From Epiperipatus broadwayi (lineage: Eukaryota; Onychophora; Udeonychophora; Euonychophora; Peripatidae): 64,000 bases of DNA. The notes below the pieces were generated by a model, which had not been told where the DNA came from, searched no databases, and saw nothing but the letters and a program-made list of their open reading frames with translations. Shown one piece after another: positions 36,980 to 49,330 of the stretch. The DNA lies in the NCBI GenBank assembly GCA_028023455.1, contig JAQFVV010001062.1, positions 56,025-120,024 on the forward strand, read 5' to 3'. Every line of letters starts with the position of its first letter. Position 1 is the stretch's first letter. Made by a program: the position numbers and the translations under genes.

Positions 36980-38180
36980 TCATTTACGATCTGATAAATT
37001 TTTGACAGCTTATATGTTTACTTTTCCAGACAAAGACAATGTTAGCATTTCTGGGTTCTTTTTTTAACAATTTGTTGGATTTATTTTTCTACCTTCGACA
37101 TTTAAATTCCTCTTTTTTAGTGACTCTAAAATCGGCGATTTTATCACAAATTGACCACAGTATTGAACTATATCAAATTATGGAAGTAGAAAATAATAAT
37201 CAGCTTCCATTCTTAGATATTTTAATTGAAACAAGGAATGATGGTTCTTTATCCCATCGTATATATAGAATGAAAACACACACTAAGAGATATCTACATT
37301 TTCCCCTTTTATCACCATCTAGCACAATTATTTTAAGTAGCAAAAACATTGTTAGATAGAACTAAGAGACTTCTGATGACAGCCATTTTCACCAAGATAC
37401 TAAAAAACACTTCTTCATAATGGATTTGATCACAGGATTATTAATAGGGCTTTTTTATATAATAAGAAAAAAGATTTTAATACTTCAGAAATTAAGACAG
37501 TTCTACCACAATAGAAAGAGTACTGATAAAATTGGTAACGTTTGAAAGAAAAGTAATATCCACACAGTTTATATTTCATTTTAAAAACAACTAATACATT
37601 TTTTCGCACGCTAAAGATAAAATTTCATTGGAGTGTCATAATGTATATAAAATTCCATGTAGAGTTTCTTCACATTCATACATTGAACAGACCAATCATA
37701 CAATACATTTTGGAAATTAGAGAAAAATCTAATTTATCAGCAATTTATTCATACATTAAATAAACTAACCATGACATCAATTTTAATTCTGTAAACAAAT
37801 TGAACAATATGACCAGAGACTGCTAAAGAAAGCTATAGAGATTTTTTAAAAAGCCTAAGAGCATAAATGAAAAGTGTGAAATGAACACAATTAACAATAT
37901 TTGGAAAAAGCTATTGGAGTACGAAATATTTTTTAAAATTTTCCATTCAATAGAATTTGAGAATGAGGAGAAAATAACAAAAGAAAAAATAACTATTTTA
38001 AATCTCACACACATATTCTTATGATTTGAGGAAAAAGAAGCTCTGAGGAAAGTACTAGTTATTGTGCTGAAATGTCAGCTATTTAGCTATTATATTTGAT
38101 TACATGAAAGAATCCTGGAAATAATACTATGAATTCATTTATCCATGAGAATATTAGAATTAGCATATATATATATACTA
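36980..38180 (+). pseudogene. Decayed Penelope-like element, + strand copy, 5'-truncated
   Basis: The piece reads [20 protein letters not shown], then [20 protein letters not shown] (37160-37300), the post-catalytic RT region of the same PLE family as the - strand copy. A GIY-YIG relic, NVYKIPCRVSSHSYIEQTN, lies at about 37638-37700, followed by the same connector and tail. The RT active site is missing. The 3' end (cctggaaataatactatgaattc) matches the - strand copy and runs into (TA)n at 38167-38180. The two copies face away from each other. Confidence 0.82.
38043..38083 (+). other. CUGAGGA-hairpin-GAAA motif at PLE 3' end (+ copy)
   Basis: CUGAGGA is followed by AGUAC...GUGCU (a 5 bp hairpin with one G-U pair) and GAAAUGUCAGC. 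It looks like two hammerhead core strands around helix II, with no clear helix III or cleavage site. Confidence 0.45.
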
Positions 38181-40600
38181 TAATTGTATGGAAAAACAGG
38201 GGATGAACCTGGTGTTATAGCATTCATCATCATCAAGTCCAAGTTATTACAAAATTTAAATATTAAATATTAAAGTAATATAATGAGAAATGAGCATGTG
38301 AGATCAGTAAGTCAAAAGCTAACTATATTAACTAAATAAATCCACCAGCATTACACAAAAGTAATAATCATTCACCATCATAAATGATCAACAATAAAAA
38401 TAAATCAACAGTCAATCTTGTGACTGGATTTGAAATGGGTCTGCTATAGACCAGTCTAATTATTTAGGCCTTGCTAGCTTGTGGCAAATAATTTAAACAA
38501 CAATTTGGATGCACAATCTTAAGTGCTAATCCATAAGAATATAACAATTAAAAAATAATGCTGAGTTACTAAAACATGCTGACCATCATCAGTGCTCTAG
38601 CCAATACCATAAATGTACTGGTTATCTGTAACTTAATTTCTAAATAGTTAATTAAATGCAATGTAATGCATGGACTTTAAATCACCACTGCACCATCCAG
38701 CATTAGAGAAGTAATGAAATCATCATCAACTGAATGATGATAAACATGAAATATAAACCCCCTTTATATAACAGACCATTCAATATCTGTTACTGTGATT
38801 AAGAGATATAATATAAACATATATTCTAAAACTATTTTCAGATTTAAGAAATTCACTGGAATAATTTAGACAATGAAATATAAATTTATTAATTAGAAAA
38901 AGTAAAATGAAATTAAGGTCTGCTGAGTATGCTATAAATATAAATGTGGCATTCTGATTTTGATTAATGCAAAAAGAAATAAGTGATCACATTGTGGTTT
39001 ACCAATATTACAATAGGTTTACATAAAACACATATATATCAGCACACAAATGTCTTTATATAAAAAATATGACGTATCAGAATTGTGATAAACTAATAAT
39101 AAAATTCAATAATTCATTTTAATAATTTATAAAGTATTATTGATTTTAACATATATATGTGTCTACATGACACTCTTCTACATAAGTACAGATATGCTGT
39201 ATAAACTAAAATTATATATCAGAATTGTGATAAACTAATAACAAAATTTGATTCATTTTTTAATACATAAGTGCACACACATGTGTGTATATACAAAATA
39301 TAGATAATCACAATTAAAGCTATTCATTAGCCTATTTTTTATGGTAAGTAAACATCTTTAAAAAAGCAAACTATTATCATTTGAAAAGTTTCATTTAAAA
39401 TTCAGATCCTTGTGGCCTCATTTTCAATATTTAAAAAAGAAATCATCAGATGTTTCATCTCTTTCTCTCTTTTTTCATGAACAATATTGGGAACAAATAA
39501 TCTTCTAGACCCAAATGTCATTTTTTTTTGCTTTTTTATTTTTAGTTGACAAAAATTTCTTACTTTTAAAATTTGTTAAATAGAAATTTTAACTGTTATT
39601 TGCAAGAAATTATTTAAAATAGTATCATTTTTAATATATATAACACACTCTACTCACCAGCTGTCCTTTTTATATATCTGACACAGTATCTTTGTCTATG
39701 CTTTTCTGCATATAAATAATACAATTTACATATAAATTATTCAGCAAGCTGATGGAATCTCTGGATAAGGTGCTCCCTTTTAAAACAATGTATTGTTTTT
39801 TGTCATATTTGGGAAAGGTATATTACAGTAACTGCTGGCATATATACAGACAGCTCCATTTTATCTAGAATTTGATAGATGTCAGGCATATCAGCTAGTA
39901 CACAATATATATGGGCTAATCACATAAAATCTGACCATGGCCTCCATGTGAATAAAAACTCATCTAATGTTGTACTAGTAACAGATGGATCCATTGTTTC
40001 TTGCCTTCAGTTATAACTTCATAGTTATCATGCTGTTATAATCTGTAAAACTATAAAACTGTAAAAACATCCTTTCTAATCTTTTTTCAACCTTTTTATA
40101 GTCAGGAATGGAATTTTAAGAACACAATAATTAAAATTAAATTTCTTTATCTTGATTGAAAGAAGTTAATGACTCTTTTCAACAATTTTGTAGATTTTTT
40201 TATCAAAATATGTTATACAAGCAATTTGCTAATCAAAATATATAGGAAATTTTATAATTACTAGTATATCTATTGTAACATAACATCTTTGTTTTAATTT
40301 CAAAATCCCATGCTGATGCCAATATTGTTGTCATGCCCATGTTGATCTAAAAGTTACTCTGACCCCTCATGTATAGAACAGGATCCATTTAAATACATAG
40401 AAGAGGGATGGGCAGAATACAGGTTTAATATATTGATATAATAAGCAGAAATAATTATGGTATGGAGTTAACACTATCAGCAATAAGTTTCAAGCTGATA
40501 ATGCCCCTCACTATACTCAATATAGTGTATGATTGAACTAGTAATCCAGTTACAATTGTAACTAAGTACGACTTGATCATTGTAGGATAGAGAGGTCTGA
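38181..40600. other. Unrecognised AT-rich stretch
   Basis: No gene recognised. A two-copy ~140 bp tandem repeat lies at about 39030-39310. Confidence 0.5.
39030..39310. repeat. ~140 bp tandem duplication
   Basis: The block containing atcagaattgtgataaacta occurs at about 39076 and 39215. Surrounding acatatatat and acataagtaca-like words are also repeated. The copies are imperfect and non-coding. Confidence 0.6.
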
Positions 40601-40604
40601 ATTA

Positions 40605-41152
40605 CAATATATATATATGCTTGCTCTGACATTTATGTAAACAAAACATATGCTTGATGGTGTTTTTGGTAGAACGCCATCTATTGTCATAAATATAAGC
40701 GTTAGCAAGTTTTAACTTGTGTTTTTTTGTTTTTCATAAATGTACCTTTGAGGTCTTTCTTGCAATGATATATATATTACAGAGGCTTCTACTATGTGGT
40801 GATGCTGAACTGATATCAGACTCATGTAGCTATCTGGCTTGCTATGCTGAGTTTGAAGACATTACATGTCTAAAAGATTCACGCTTGCAAGCTGAATAGA
40901 AACTGTTTCATAAACGCTCAGAGTTTGTGTTTAGATCTAGTTTCTTATTCCTGTCCTTCATTGACAATAGCAAATAGCTTGAAATCATGATCTGAAGGTG
41001 GAACTAAAGTTAGAGATAGTGAATGCTTGCTCTGACATTTATGTAAACAAAACATACCCTTGACGGTGTTTTTGGTAGAGCACCATCTATTGTCATAAAT
41101 ACAAGCGTTAGCAAGTTTTAACTTGTGTTTTTTTGTTTTTCATATATATATA
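40605..41152 (+). mobile_element. Diverged retrozyme-like repeat, 1.3 units, (TA)n-bordered
   Basis: One ~410 bp unit (about 40619-41028) plus 110 bp of a second shares the landmarks of the 19-21 kb array: tgacatttatgtaaacaaa, ataagcgttagcaag, tttttcataaatgtacctt, ttgcaatgatata, gagtttgaagacatta and the hammerhead region. (TA)n runs border both ends (40604-40618 and 41142-41152). It is older and more diverged than the 19-21 kb array. Confidence 0.8.
40948..41003 (+). ncRNA. Degenerate hammerhead with preserved helix I
   Basis: The core strand is UUGACAA (40961-40967) instead of CUGAUGA, so essential positions are lost and activity is not expected. GAAA (40981-40984), a shortened AUCAUGAU helix III and C17 (40992) remain. 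Helix I is kept as CCUUCA/UGAAGG (40955-40960/40993-40998), a double change from CCCUCA/UGAGGG that preserves pairing. The outer helix UUCC/GGAA also pairs, with U-G pairs turned into Watson-Crick pairs. Confidence 0.7.
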
Positions 41153-42589
41153 GTTAACTCAACATAGGTTGATAATTTTCTTTTATTACAAAATCTATTA
41201 TTTTATATTTTACTATATAGAATTATCATCAGCATTAACTTCCATCTCCTTTCGGGCACTTTAAACACTTTTTAAATTTAATAATTTATAGCAGTAATTC
41301 TGCAAGTGTAAAAAATGCTTACATTGGGGTAAGAGGCATATGATTGACTGAGTGAACATTGAATGCAGAAGGCAAGAAAATGACTGACTAAAAATGATTC
41401 ATATGTAACTCATCAACTGACACATGTATAAGATGTATGGATTCAAATAATTTGTACATTTTTTAATTCAATATTTTTTCAAAACATGGTTAGTGGTGCT
41501 TTAGATAGTATATTCATAGATATAATGGGGAGGGGAGGATAATGTCAAAGTAAAAAGAAAGCCATAGAAAAATATTATATACACTTAAGATCTTAATCAA
41601 ATTACCAATTTTTTTAAAATTGTTAGGAATAATTGTTATGATAGACAAAAAATAAATATAATGGCACTTTATGTTTTCTATATCCAATTAAGCTTATGTA
41701 TTTCAAATATTATTTTTAACATATATTATAGGAGTTTTATACACTTGAATTATTCTTAAAAACATTATAATCTATCATAAATTTTTGATTGAAAGCACTT
41801 ATGTATCGTTTTCTGTTTTTTAATTAATAATTAAAAATAATCCAATAACAGCATGAAGAAAGTTAATTTTTTAACATATAACATGCACACACACATATAT
41901 ATTTTTTATAAACACACACATATACATATGTATATATTGTTACTAAATAGCAGCTCGAATTAGTTATATTATAAAGTTGCAAGAAAAAAAAAGTTTAATA
42001 AAGAACTTGTATAAATTGAGAAATACCTATATAAACTGCTTAAAAAATGAAGTTAGTTTATACATTTAATCATATTAAATATTTTTTATAAAGTTACTTT
42101 GTAATGTTTGAGAAACAATAAAATGACAAATTGTAATGTAAAGAACTAAATAAAAGTAGTTCTGATATAGTTTGAATTGTGTAGTTTATAAAAATCTAAG
42201 CATTTTATACTTTTTGCTCATTTGCTTTTTTCTGAATGGGATTTAATTATACAACTTGTCAGTTTCTAAATAAATTTTATGCAAGTCTAAATATGATATT
42301 AAAATTTTGCACTTAATAATATTTTAAAAATTAGCAATCAAATTGCAAAAATTGGTGATAATATATTTTTTCTTCTTTCATTCATTTGCGTATCAACTCA
42401 TGATATAATATCTGTAAATTTGTTTCCACATGTTATGAAGGAAATAAAGAAAATATTTTCCAAAAAACATGTTGTAAAAATCAGAAGTCAAATCTTGTAA
42501 GTAGCATGGTAACAAATCTGTTGTTTGAAAAACTTAAAATAGGGGGGGGGGGAGGTTGGAAACAAGTAACTAAAGCTAGTTTTTAATAT
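41153..42589. other. Unrecognised AT-rich stretch
   Basis: No gene or repeat boundary recognised. It contains short CA/TA runs (41885-41935) and a poly-G run (42543-42553). Confidence 0.5.
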
Positions 42590-43715
42590 AGTACAGTCAG
42601 ACAATCTAGTTTACTCTAGTTTTATCTGAAGACATCTCAAGAAGCAGAGTTGCCATGATTTCATGCTGAGGGGAGAAACCACTGATTAAAACTGTTTTTC
42701 ACTATAACTTGGATAGTTGTATCTTGCTGACAGTTTTACAATATTTTTCAATACTCCATTTATAACAGCAAGTATGATGGCTTTATCTAATAGAAGAAGA
42801 GCAAGTATGTGTGGCTAGAAAATTAAAAGCTACATGAGCCAAAACAACCAGAAATGAATCAGATCCAGAAACTAGCACTAAAAATTTTCAAAAGTAGCCA
42901 TTGCCTGCTTTAGTAATTATGGAAAAAAAGAAGCAGATAGTGCTTAATTGTTACTATACCCAACTAATATCATCAATGCTGCTGTATTTCCTATAACCAG
43001 TGCAGCAGGATGATATCTATTGACTTTGGAGGAACTAATAAAGACATCTGGAAATATATTTACAAAATGATATTTGCAGAAATCCATAGTTTGGAAATAT
43101 TTCAGATAATAAAATCTTATCATTATAGATATTACAAGACCTTAAAGTAGAAATATCTTATATCATTGTATTTAATATTCTGTATACATATTGATCATTG
43201 CAAGTATATAAACATGTTTCATATATTCACTGTTAATAAATTAAGTTATTTTTATCAATCCATTTAGTTTGTGTTTGCTTACCTAATTCAATCCAAATAT
43301 TACGCTGTTAATATCCAATATGCTAATAATATTCACAACTCTGAAAAATTATGCAATCAACTGGGGGACATGAAGGGATGGTGATAATAATTTGTAAATG
43401 ATGGTGATTGGGCATTAATGTTTTCCAAAAATAAGCTTTCTACTTAGAGAGTTTGCACCCATGAGTTTCATTTTTTATTTCATTTTATTGAAACTGAAAA
43501 CCAAATAAAATACTTTTGAGAGAACTTGTACTTATGTTATAAATCATCATCAGCAGCATAACATTGGTTAATATTGTTATATATATTTGAATTATATCAT
43601 GTCTTTGTTTTTTGAATTTTATTAACCAATCAACTTTCATCTAATATAAATATTTTATTTGGAATCAAAGATTTACTGTTAAATATTTGTATATCTTGGT
43701 TCAAACCTGAAATAT
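42590..43715 (+). repeat. Diverged dispersed repeat, copy 2 (partner at 540-1720)
   Basis: Collinear by eye with 540-1720. It lacks the SINE present in that copy: the site aaaactgtttttcacta (about 42687-42703) is uninterrupted and serves as the empty-site reference. Confidence 0.7.
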
Positions 43716-44407
43716 TGTTGAAATAAACACACACATATTTGTTGTAACCTTCCTGTATGGTATGACACAACACAATAAAAAACTATAAAGAACCTAAATT
43801 AATTATTTTCCATAAACTACAACAAATAGAACATATCTCAGCCTAAAATAAAATACAAATGCTATTATTGAGATTCTATGTCACAATTGCAGGTGATATG
43901 AGATACTCTGCAGGTGAGGTCACAAAGCACAGGTTTTAACATTGTAAAGTATATAAAATATATCTCCAATGGCATTGCATTATAGGAAATTTCCATATAT
44001 TATCATACTATAAATCATTAAGGAAATCTCTACAACAAACAAAGACTGATATAATAAATTCATATTTAAGTAATTACTACAAATATTTACATAACTACAT
44101 ATTCACTTATACCTATAATAAAGTACAATATTATAAATTTAAAATACATCTTAAGTTAATCTAATTTAGTATTAAGCTATTTCATTAAAATCCCAGAGAT
44201 AATTATTATTCCTTTAATAATAATATTAATGGTTATCGGTTAGCTAATTGAATGTTAAGAGGGATTTTATTGAAATCCAATCATCTAAATAACAATAATA
44301 ATTTTATAACTGACAGATGCTAACTTAAATAACTATTAACAATATATGTAGCTTTAATACTAAACAAATAATAACAATTGAATTACTAAGTTAACATTAA
44401 GAGACTA

Positions 44408-44521
44408 GTCTAGTGTCGGTGGTCAAGAGGTCAGCACAGCTGCCTTACAAGTAGTTGTCCCGGGTTAGCAGGTTCGCTTCCCAGTCAATACTATGACATT
44501 ACTATGACACATGAAAAAAAA
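44408..44521 (+). mobile_element. tRNA-derived SINE, full-length copy
   Basis: The ~114 bp element is bounded by a perfect 15 bp target-site duplication, aacattaagagacta (44393-44407 and 44522-44536). The A box TGGTCAAGAGG (44420-44430) fits the Pol III consensus, and the B box GGTTCGCTTCC (44471-44481) has one mismatch. It ends in ctatgacacatg plus an A tail. The internal Pol III promoter, A tail and TSD are diagnostic of a SINE mobilised by LINE machinery. Confidence 0.92.
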
Positions 44522-45295
44522 AACATTAAGAGACTAACTTATGCAAACACTTTTCATTAATTAACCATACACTTACACAAATAATAACTATTAGATAGAA
44601 TAATCATTCTCTAGTAATCACATCACTTACCCTAATCAAAATATAATCTTTTATAAATTAATCTTTGGAAATACTAATTATTTTAGCAATAACCCATTAA
44701 ATGTATCTTTCAAATAACATTATAAATGTTTTACTAAGTGTTATCTAGTTTAAGCAATGCAGTAATTAATACTTAATCATTTTCCAAACTTTTCTACACT
44801 TTCATGATCTTAGAATTATATAATAACCAAAATAATTTTGAAAAGTATATGTGACTTTAGAAATAAGATAAATTTCCTTAATGCTCTGAACATAAAATGA
44901 TACTTTATAGTTAAATTTCAGACAGCTTTCTGTAGAGATAAATTCTAAATAGATTGATAAGTAAATTTGACATTACTCTTATCAGATTATAATTTAAATG
45001 TAACAGATATTTGATTTATCTACTTTTAATTCTTTTACAACTGATAATATTTACAATTAACAAATTTTCTTTATTTCTAATGAATATTTAATGGCATTTT
45101 ATTCAAATTCTTTATTTGAAATCTTGTGATAAAACATTAAATAAATAAAATTTATATAAAATTTTAATGTGCTAAATTAAGTATGTTGTTATGTCAATTT
45201 TGATTCAATAAAGAAGACGACGCTAACCATCTAGTTTAAATCAAAACATACATTTATTTTCAATAGTTTGATATTTAGAAAAACATTTTCTATTT

Positions 45296-45398
45296 TTTTT
45301 TCTTATGTGTCATAGCATCAGCCGGGAAGCGAACCCGTTAGCCGGAACAACTGCTTGTAAAGCTGCCGTCGCTGACTTCTCGACCACCAATGCTTGAC
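45296..45398 (-). mobile_element. tRNA-derived SINE, - strand copy
   Basis: Same family, inverted. The 15 bp target-site duplication aaacattttctattt is at 45281-45295 and 45399-45413. The A tail appears as the T run at 45296-45301. On the - strand it has A box TGGTCGAGAAG, B box GGTTCGCTTCC and the same ctatgacacat end. Confidence 0.92.
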
Positions 45399-45622
45399 AA
45401 ACATTTTCTATTTAAATTAAAATTAGATTACTTTACAAATAACATTATATCTATAATATATTTAAATTTATACATAAAATACATAAATAAATACAACTTA
45501 ATTAATTTCCTCATATATGAATCATTTACTGAGTTTAGAAAAGTTATTTCAATATTACTAACATATATATTCATATTGGAAAATTTCAATTCTCATACTT
45601 TTCTAAAGAAATTTTATAAAAT

Positions 45623-45769
45623 ATCATCATCATCATCATCAACCATTATCAATCCATTGCAAGATAAAGGTCTCTCTGAGTTAATCCATCTTCTCTGATC
45701 TTTAGCTTCTCTTCTCCACATCACCCCTGAACACTCCTTTATTTCATTCATCCATCTCACATGTGGTCT
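45623..45769 (-). pseudogene. LINE ORF2 C-terminal fragment with (GAT)n tail
   Basis: On the - strand the frame reads RPHVRWMNEIKECSGVMWRR, then EAKDQRRWINSERPL, then runs into GAT triplets (45623-45640). This is the usual extreme C-terminus of RTE/Jockey-type LINEs (RPRxRWxDxI...G..W...A.DR..W) with the 3' simple-repeat tail. The rest is absent, as expected for a 5'-truncated insertion. It is a different LINE family from the others here. Confidence 0.75.
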
Positions 45770-46945
45770 ATATTTTACTAATAATACCTAGGTAGTAGGT
45801 TGTTTATTATTTACTCTTTCTTGAATTTATTAAAATACAATACAATACAAATTTATAATCACTGTATTGATATCTCATTATTTACCAAATTATCTTTTAA
45901 TATTTATACTAGCTATGCAATATAAATAAAATACCATAAATAAATATTGGAATCAAGAATATTTTTACCCTTTAGTATTTTACCTTTATCTATTCTACTT
46001 ATCATATACATTTCTTTTACAACCTTCATTTTTATGATCTCATCAATAATTTATAATATCTTTTTTATATATATATGATCATTGATTATTTGTTTTGCAT
46101 ATGCTCATTTATCATTCCTGAAAGTATTCTTACTTATTATAGGAAGAAAAGCTAAAGACTTATATTCATGTTTCTAACATATAATTCTTAAAATATAACT
46201 CACTATCTAAGAGATCACTTGGAATAAGAAACTAATTTAAATAGTGCATTGTAGAAATTGTGGTAACTAACATTTATTATTTATCAGTCATAACCTAGGG
46301 TAATCATTATTCTTTCAATGATATTACCTCTGGAATCCAGGTTTTTTTTAAGCACTTACAGAATGGGGTGCTTATCTGTCCTAAATTATTCTCAATATAT
46401 TCTTAATAAAATATGGGTATCCTTTAGTTTTAACCCATTTACATTCAATATTAGTTCTTCAGGATTTATATTTGCCTATTCTGGAATTTTAACTTATCCA
46501 ATATTCATTCATTCATTAACTTAGAGCATCAGTATAGAGATTATATTTTCAATCTATGTATATAACACTTTATCTCCCTATGGTTTATAACACTTTTCTA
46601 TAAAAGATTATCTGTCAAAACAAATATCATCTATCAATGACAATTGCCATATTATACTCTTAATGCTTAATAATATTTGAGATCAATTGTAAATATAATG
46701 AAATATTACATACATTCCATTGCACACATCACTTATAACATACAGATGTCTTAAACAGTCACATTTTATCCTAGAAATATACTTCTTTTTGATCCATAAT
46801 TATTTATTTTATAAAACTGTACTATATCCTAGTCAAATAAATTAACAATGTAACATATACCACATTCTTTACTACTATAAATTTGTTTTTTTGCATACTA
46901 AAATATATAATATAATAATATTACCAAAATTACCAATTACTGCCC

Positions 46946-46950
<5 letters not shown>

Positions 46951-47038
<88 letters not shown>
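46951..47038. repeat. Long (TA)n microsatellite
   Basis: More than forty uninterrupted TA dinucleotides. The open frame across it (YIYIYI) is an artefact. Confidence 0.97.
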
Positions 47039-47041
<3 letters not shown>

Positions 47042-47121
47042 AAATATTAATATATAACAAACTAACCAAAGGAAATACATATAAAAACAAAAAAAGACTT
47101 ATAAATCCAATAAATAATATT

Positions 47122-47232
47122 ATATTTCAACCAGAGGACTGGTTTTCATCAGAAAATAAAATTTATATATATATAATAATTTAATATAAATATATATATA
47201 AATTTCAACCAGAGGACTGGTTTTCATCAGAA
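47122..47232 (-). repeat. Paired hammerhead-like core fragments in TA-rich DNA
   Basis: On the - strand the block CUGAUGA, AACCAG-UCCU-CUGGUU hairpin, GAAAU occurs twice (about 47127-47153 and 47203-47230) in identical form, separated and flanked by (TA)n. The two core strands and helix II are perfect. Helices I and III would have to come from TA-rich sequence, which pairs too easily to be evidence. Confidence 0.5.
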
Positions 47233-47460
47233 ATATATATATATATATCAATGAGGCAATTCATATAAAACATATAGAAAATAATTATAACATATACATT
47301 TAATTTTAATATCTTTGAATCCAATATTATATTTTAAATAAGATCTATATTTAAAATACCAATAAACACATATATTACCCATATCATTATCCTTATTGTT
47401 ATAATAAGAAATGAATATTCTAAACACACACACACACACAGCAAAAAAAATAGATTGATT

Positions 47461-47494
47461 TTTTTTTTCAATCTTTTTTTTTTTTTTTTTTTGG
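47461..47494. repeat. Poly-T tract
   Basis: Two long T runs separated by caatc. Adjacent (AC)n at 47427-47440. Confidence 0.9.
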
Positions 47495-47595
47495 TCTTTT
47501 AAATCTACCCAACACTTAACAGATATCACCATGATGAAGGTCAGGAGTTTCAATTTTTTTCTTTTGTTTCCATTCTCTTTCTCCCAACTTGCAAA

Positions 47596-47657
47596 AATTA
47601 TTGTTAAAAAAAATACATTTTAGAGAAATTATTGTTAAAAAAAATACATTTTAGAGA
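47596..47657. repeat. 31 bp tandem duplication
   Basis: The block aattattgttaaaaaaaat plus acattttagaga is repeated twice without change. Confidence 0.85.
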
Positions 47658-49330
47658 AGAAAAATATGCACAAATAAGAATTGCTTTTAAACTTCTTTTT
47701 AGTGCTTTTAATCATTTATTTTAGTATCCTTGGTTTGAATTCAGTGGACTTTATAGTTTTAAAATATAATTAATTATTAAATTACTTCTTAAAATATTCA
47801 ATAGTATTTTATAATCTTGGTTATTCCATTATAATCACATATAAAAGAATTAGCCTCTCTTTTAATAATTGTTAGATTTCAATTCTTTATTTATTCATCT
47901 TTTATTCTATATCATTATATTCTTATAAGTAATATTCATTTATAATATATTTGTCCTTTTTTAACTATCTTAGTTTATACTTATTACATTGATATTGATT
48001 TATCAATATAAATAATTCTTACTTCTTTTAATAAGTCCTAATAATTTTTTAGCTCATCTTAAAATATTTCCCAAAATGTAAGCAATAATTTTATTTTACC
48101 TTCAATCTTTTCATTATATAAAAAAATGTTTATTGCTTTTGCTAATTTATTTTCAGTCAGCAAAAGTACATGTTGTTCATTGAGATATATATTTTTTTAA
48201 ATTTAAATTTAGTATATAAGTAATTGGTCCAATATAATGCTTTACAAAATCAGTTCATTATTATAATTAGATAGACAAATTAAAGTTCTACTGAGCATTT
48301 TGAAATGTCTATAATTACAGTTTTTTTTTTAAATAAGTAAAGGTTCCTTTGTAAATTACTTTTTAAAATTATTATAGATGAAGAAATACTAAAACACATT
48401 CTTACGTGAATACTTTTGAAAATTGGTTGAGCTTGCTGCCTAAACAATTCCACTCAACTATTGATAATAATGTTTTTTCTTCACACTTTAGGCAGTAGAC
48501 TATGATTCCATTACAACTTGATGGCAAGTAGAATTAGCTTTTCTGGCAAAGAATTTGTTTGTTTATTCCATGTTAAATTTATATCACTTTTAAACTTATT
48601 GTATATACTTATTCACCTTCTTTAAGTTGATTTTTAATTAATTTTAAAATAGTACATAGTAAAATTTTATATTTTTATGGAATTAAAAGTAACAGCTTAA
48701 TTAGCTCCTATTGTTTCTTCACATCTCCTCTTAATTTTGCTTGCTAATCCTTTTTATATAGTAGACATTGTGACATTATATTTCTAATTAAATAGATTTT
48801 ATTGGCCAACCAAATTTAATTAACTAAAAAGTTTTTGAATAAATTAACTTTGTCCCTAATTTTAATAATAATAAAGTATAAATTAATAAAATATGTTAAC
48901 AGTTAAATAATAAATATAACTATTCTTAAATTAATTAATTATAATCTTTTATACTTTTTTCAAAATATTTATTAAAGTTCAAAATCTATAATTAATAATT
49001 ATGCTGAAAGATAAAATTATCACTATTTAAAAATTAAAAATTAATAATTTAATCTCCCTGTTGGAATCATTTGCAACCAGAAAGTGTAATCAATTTATTG
49101 TTTTTAAATAAAATTCTGCACATATATTCAAACACACACATTTTTAAAGAGTCACTGTTATAAAATTAAACAGGCTTTACTATTATAATTACTATAATGT
49201 TTAATAAGTAGTTTAAATTTTAATAAGTATGTGTCATTGCATTTTACACATCTCCTACATTAAAGAAATTAATAAATAATTCTAAAGATAAACCTCATTT
49301 ATAAATAAAAAATGTATAATTTATAAATAG

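Larger units (their letters stand above)
43860..49330 (+). repeat. Large diverged repeat, copy 2 (partner at 30540-34950)
   Basis: Same order of landmarks as copy 1. It is longer because of insertions: two SINEs (44408-44521, 45296-45398), a LINE 3' fragment (45623-45769), a long (TA)n (46951-47038) and hammerhead-like fragments (47122-47232). It lies just downstream of the 42.6-43.7 kb repeat, so the two may be parts of one larger old element. No coding frame is shared. Confidence 0.6.

Noticed and set aside
45303-45395. tRNA gene
   Set aside because: The A and B boxes belong to a SINE with an A tail and a 15 bp TSD. No complete cloverleaf with matching acceptor stem could be drawn.
46891-47184. 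Open frame with a long YIYIYI stretch
   Set aside because: It simply reads through the (TA)n microsatellite.
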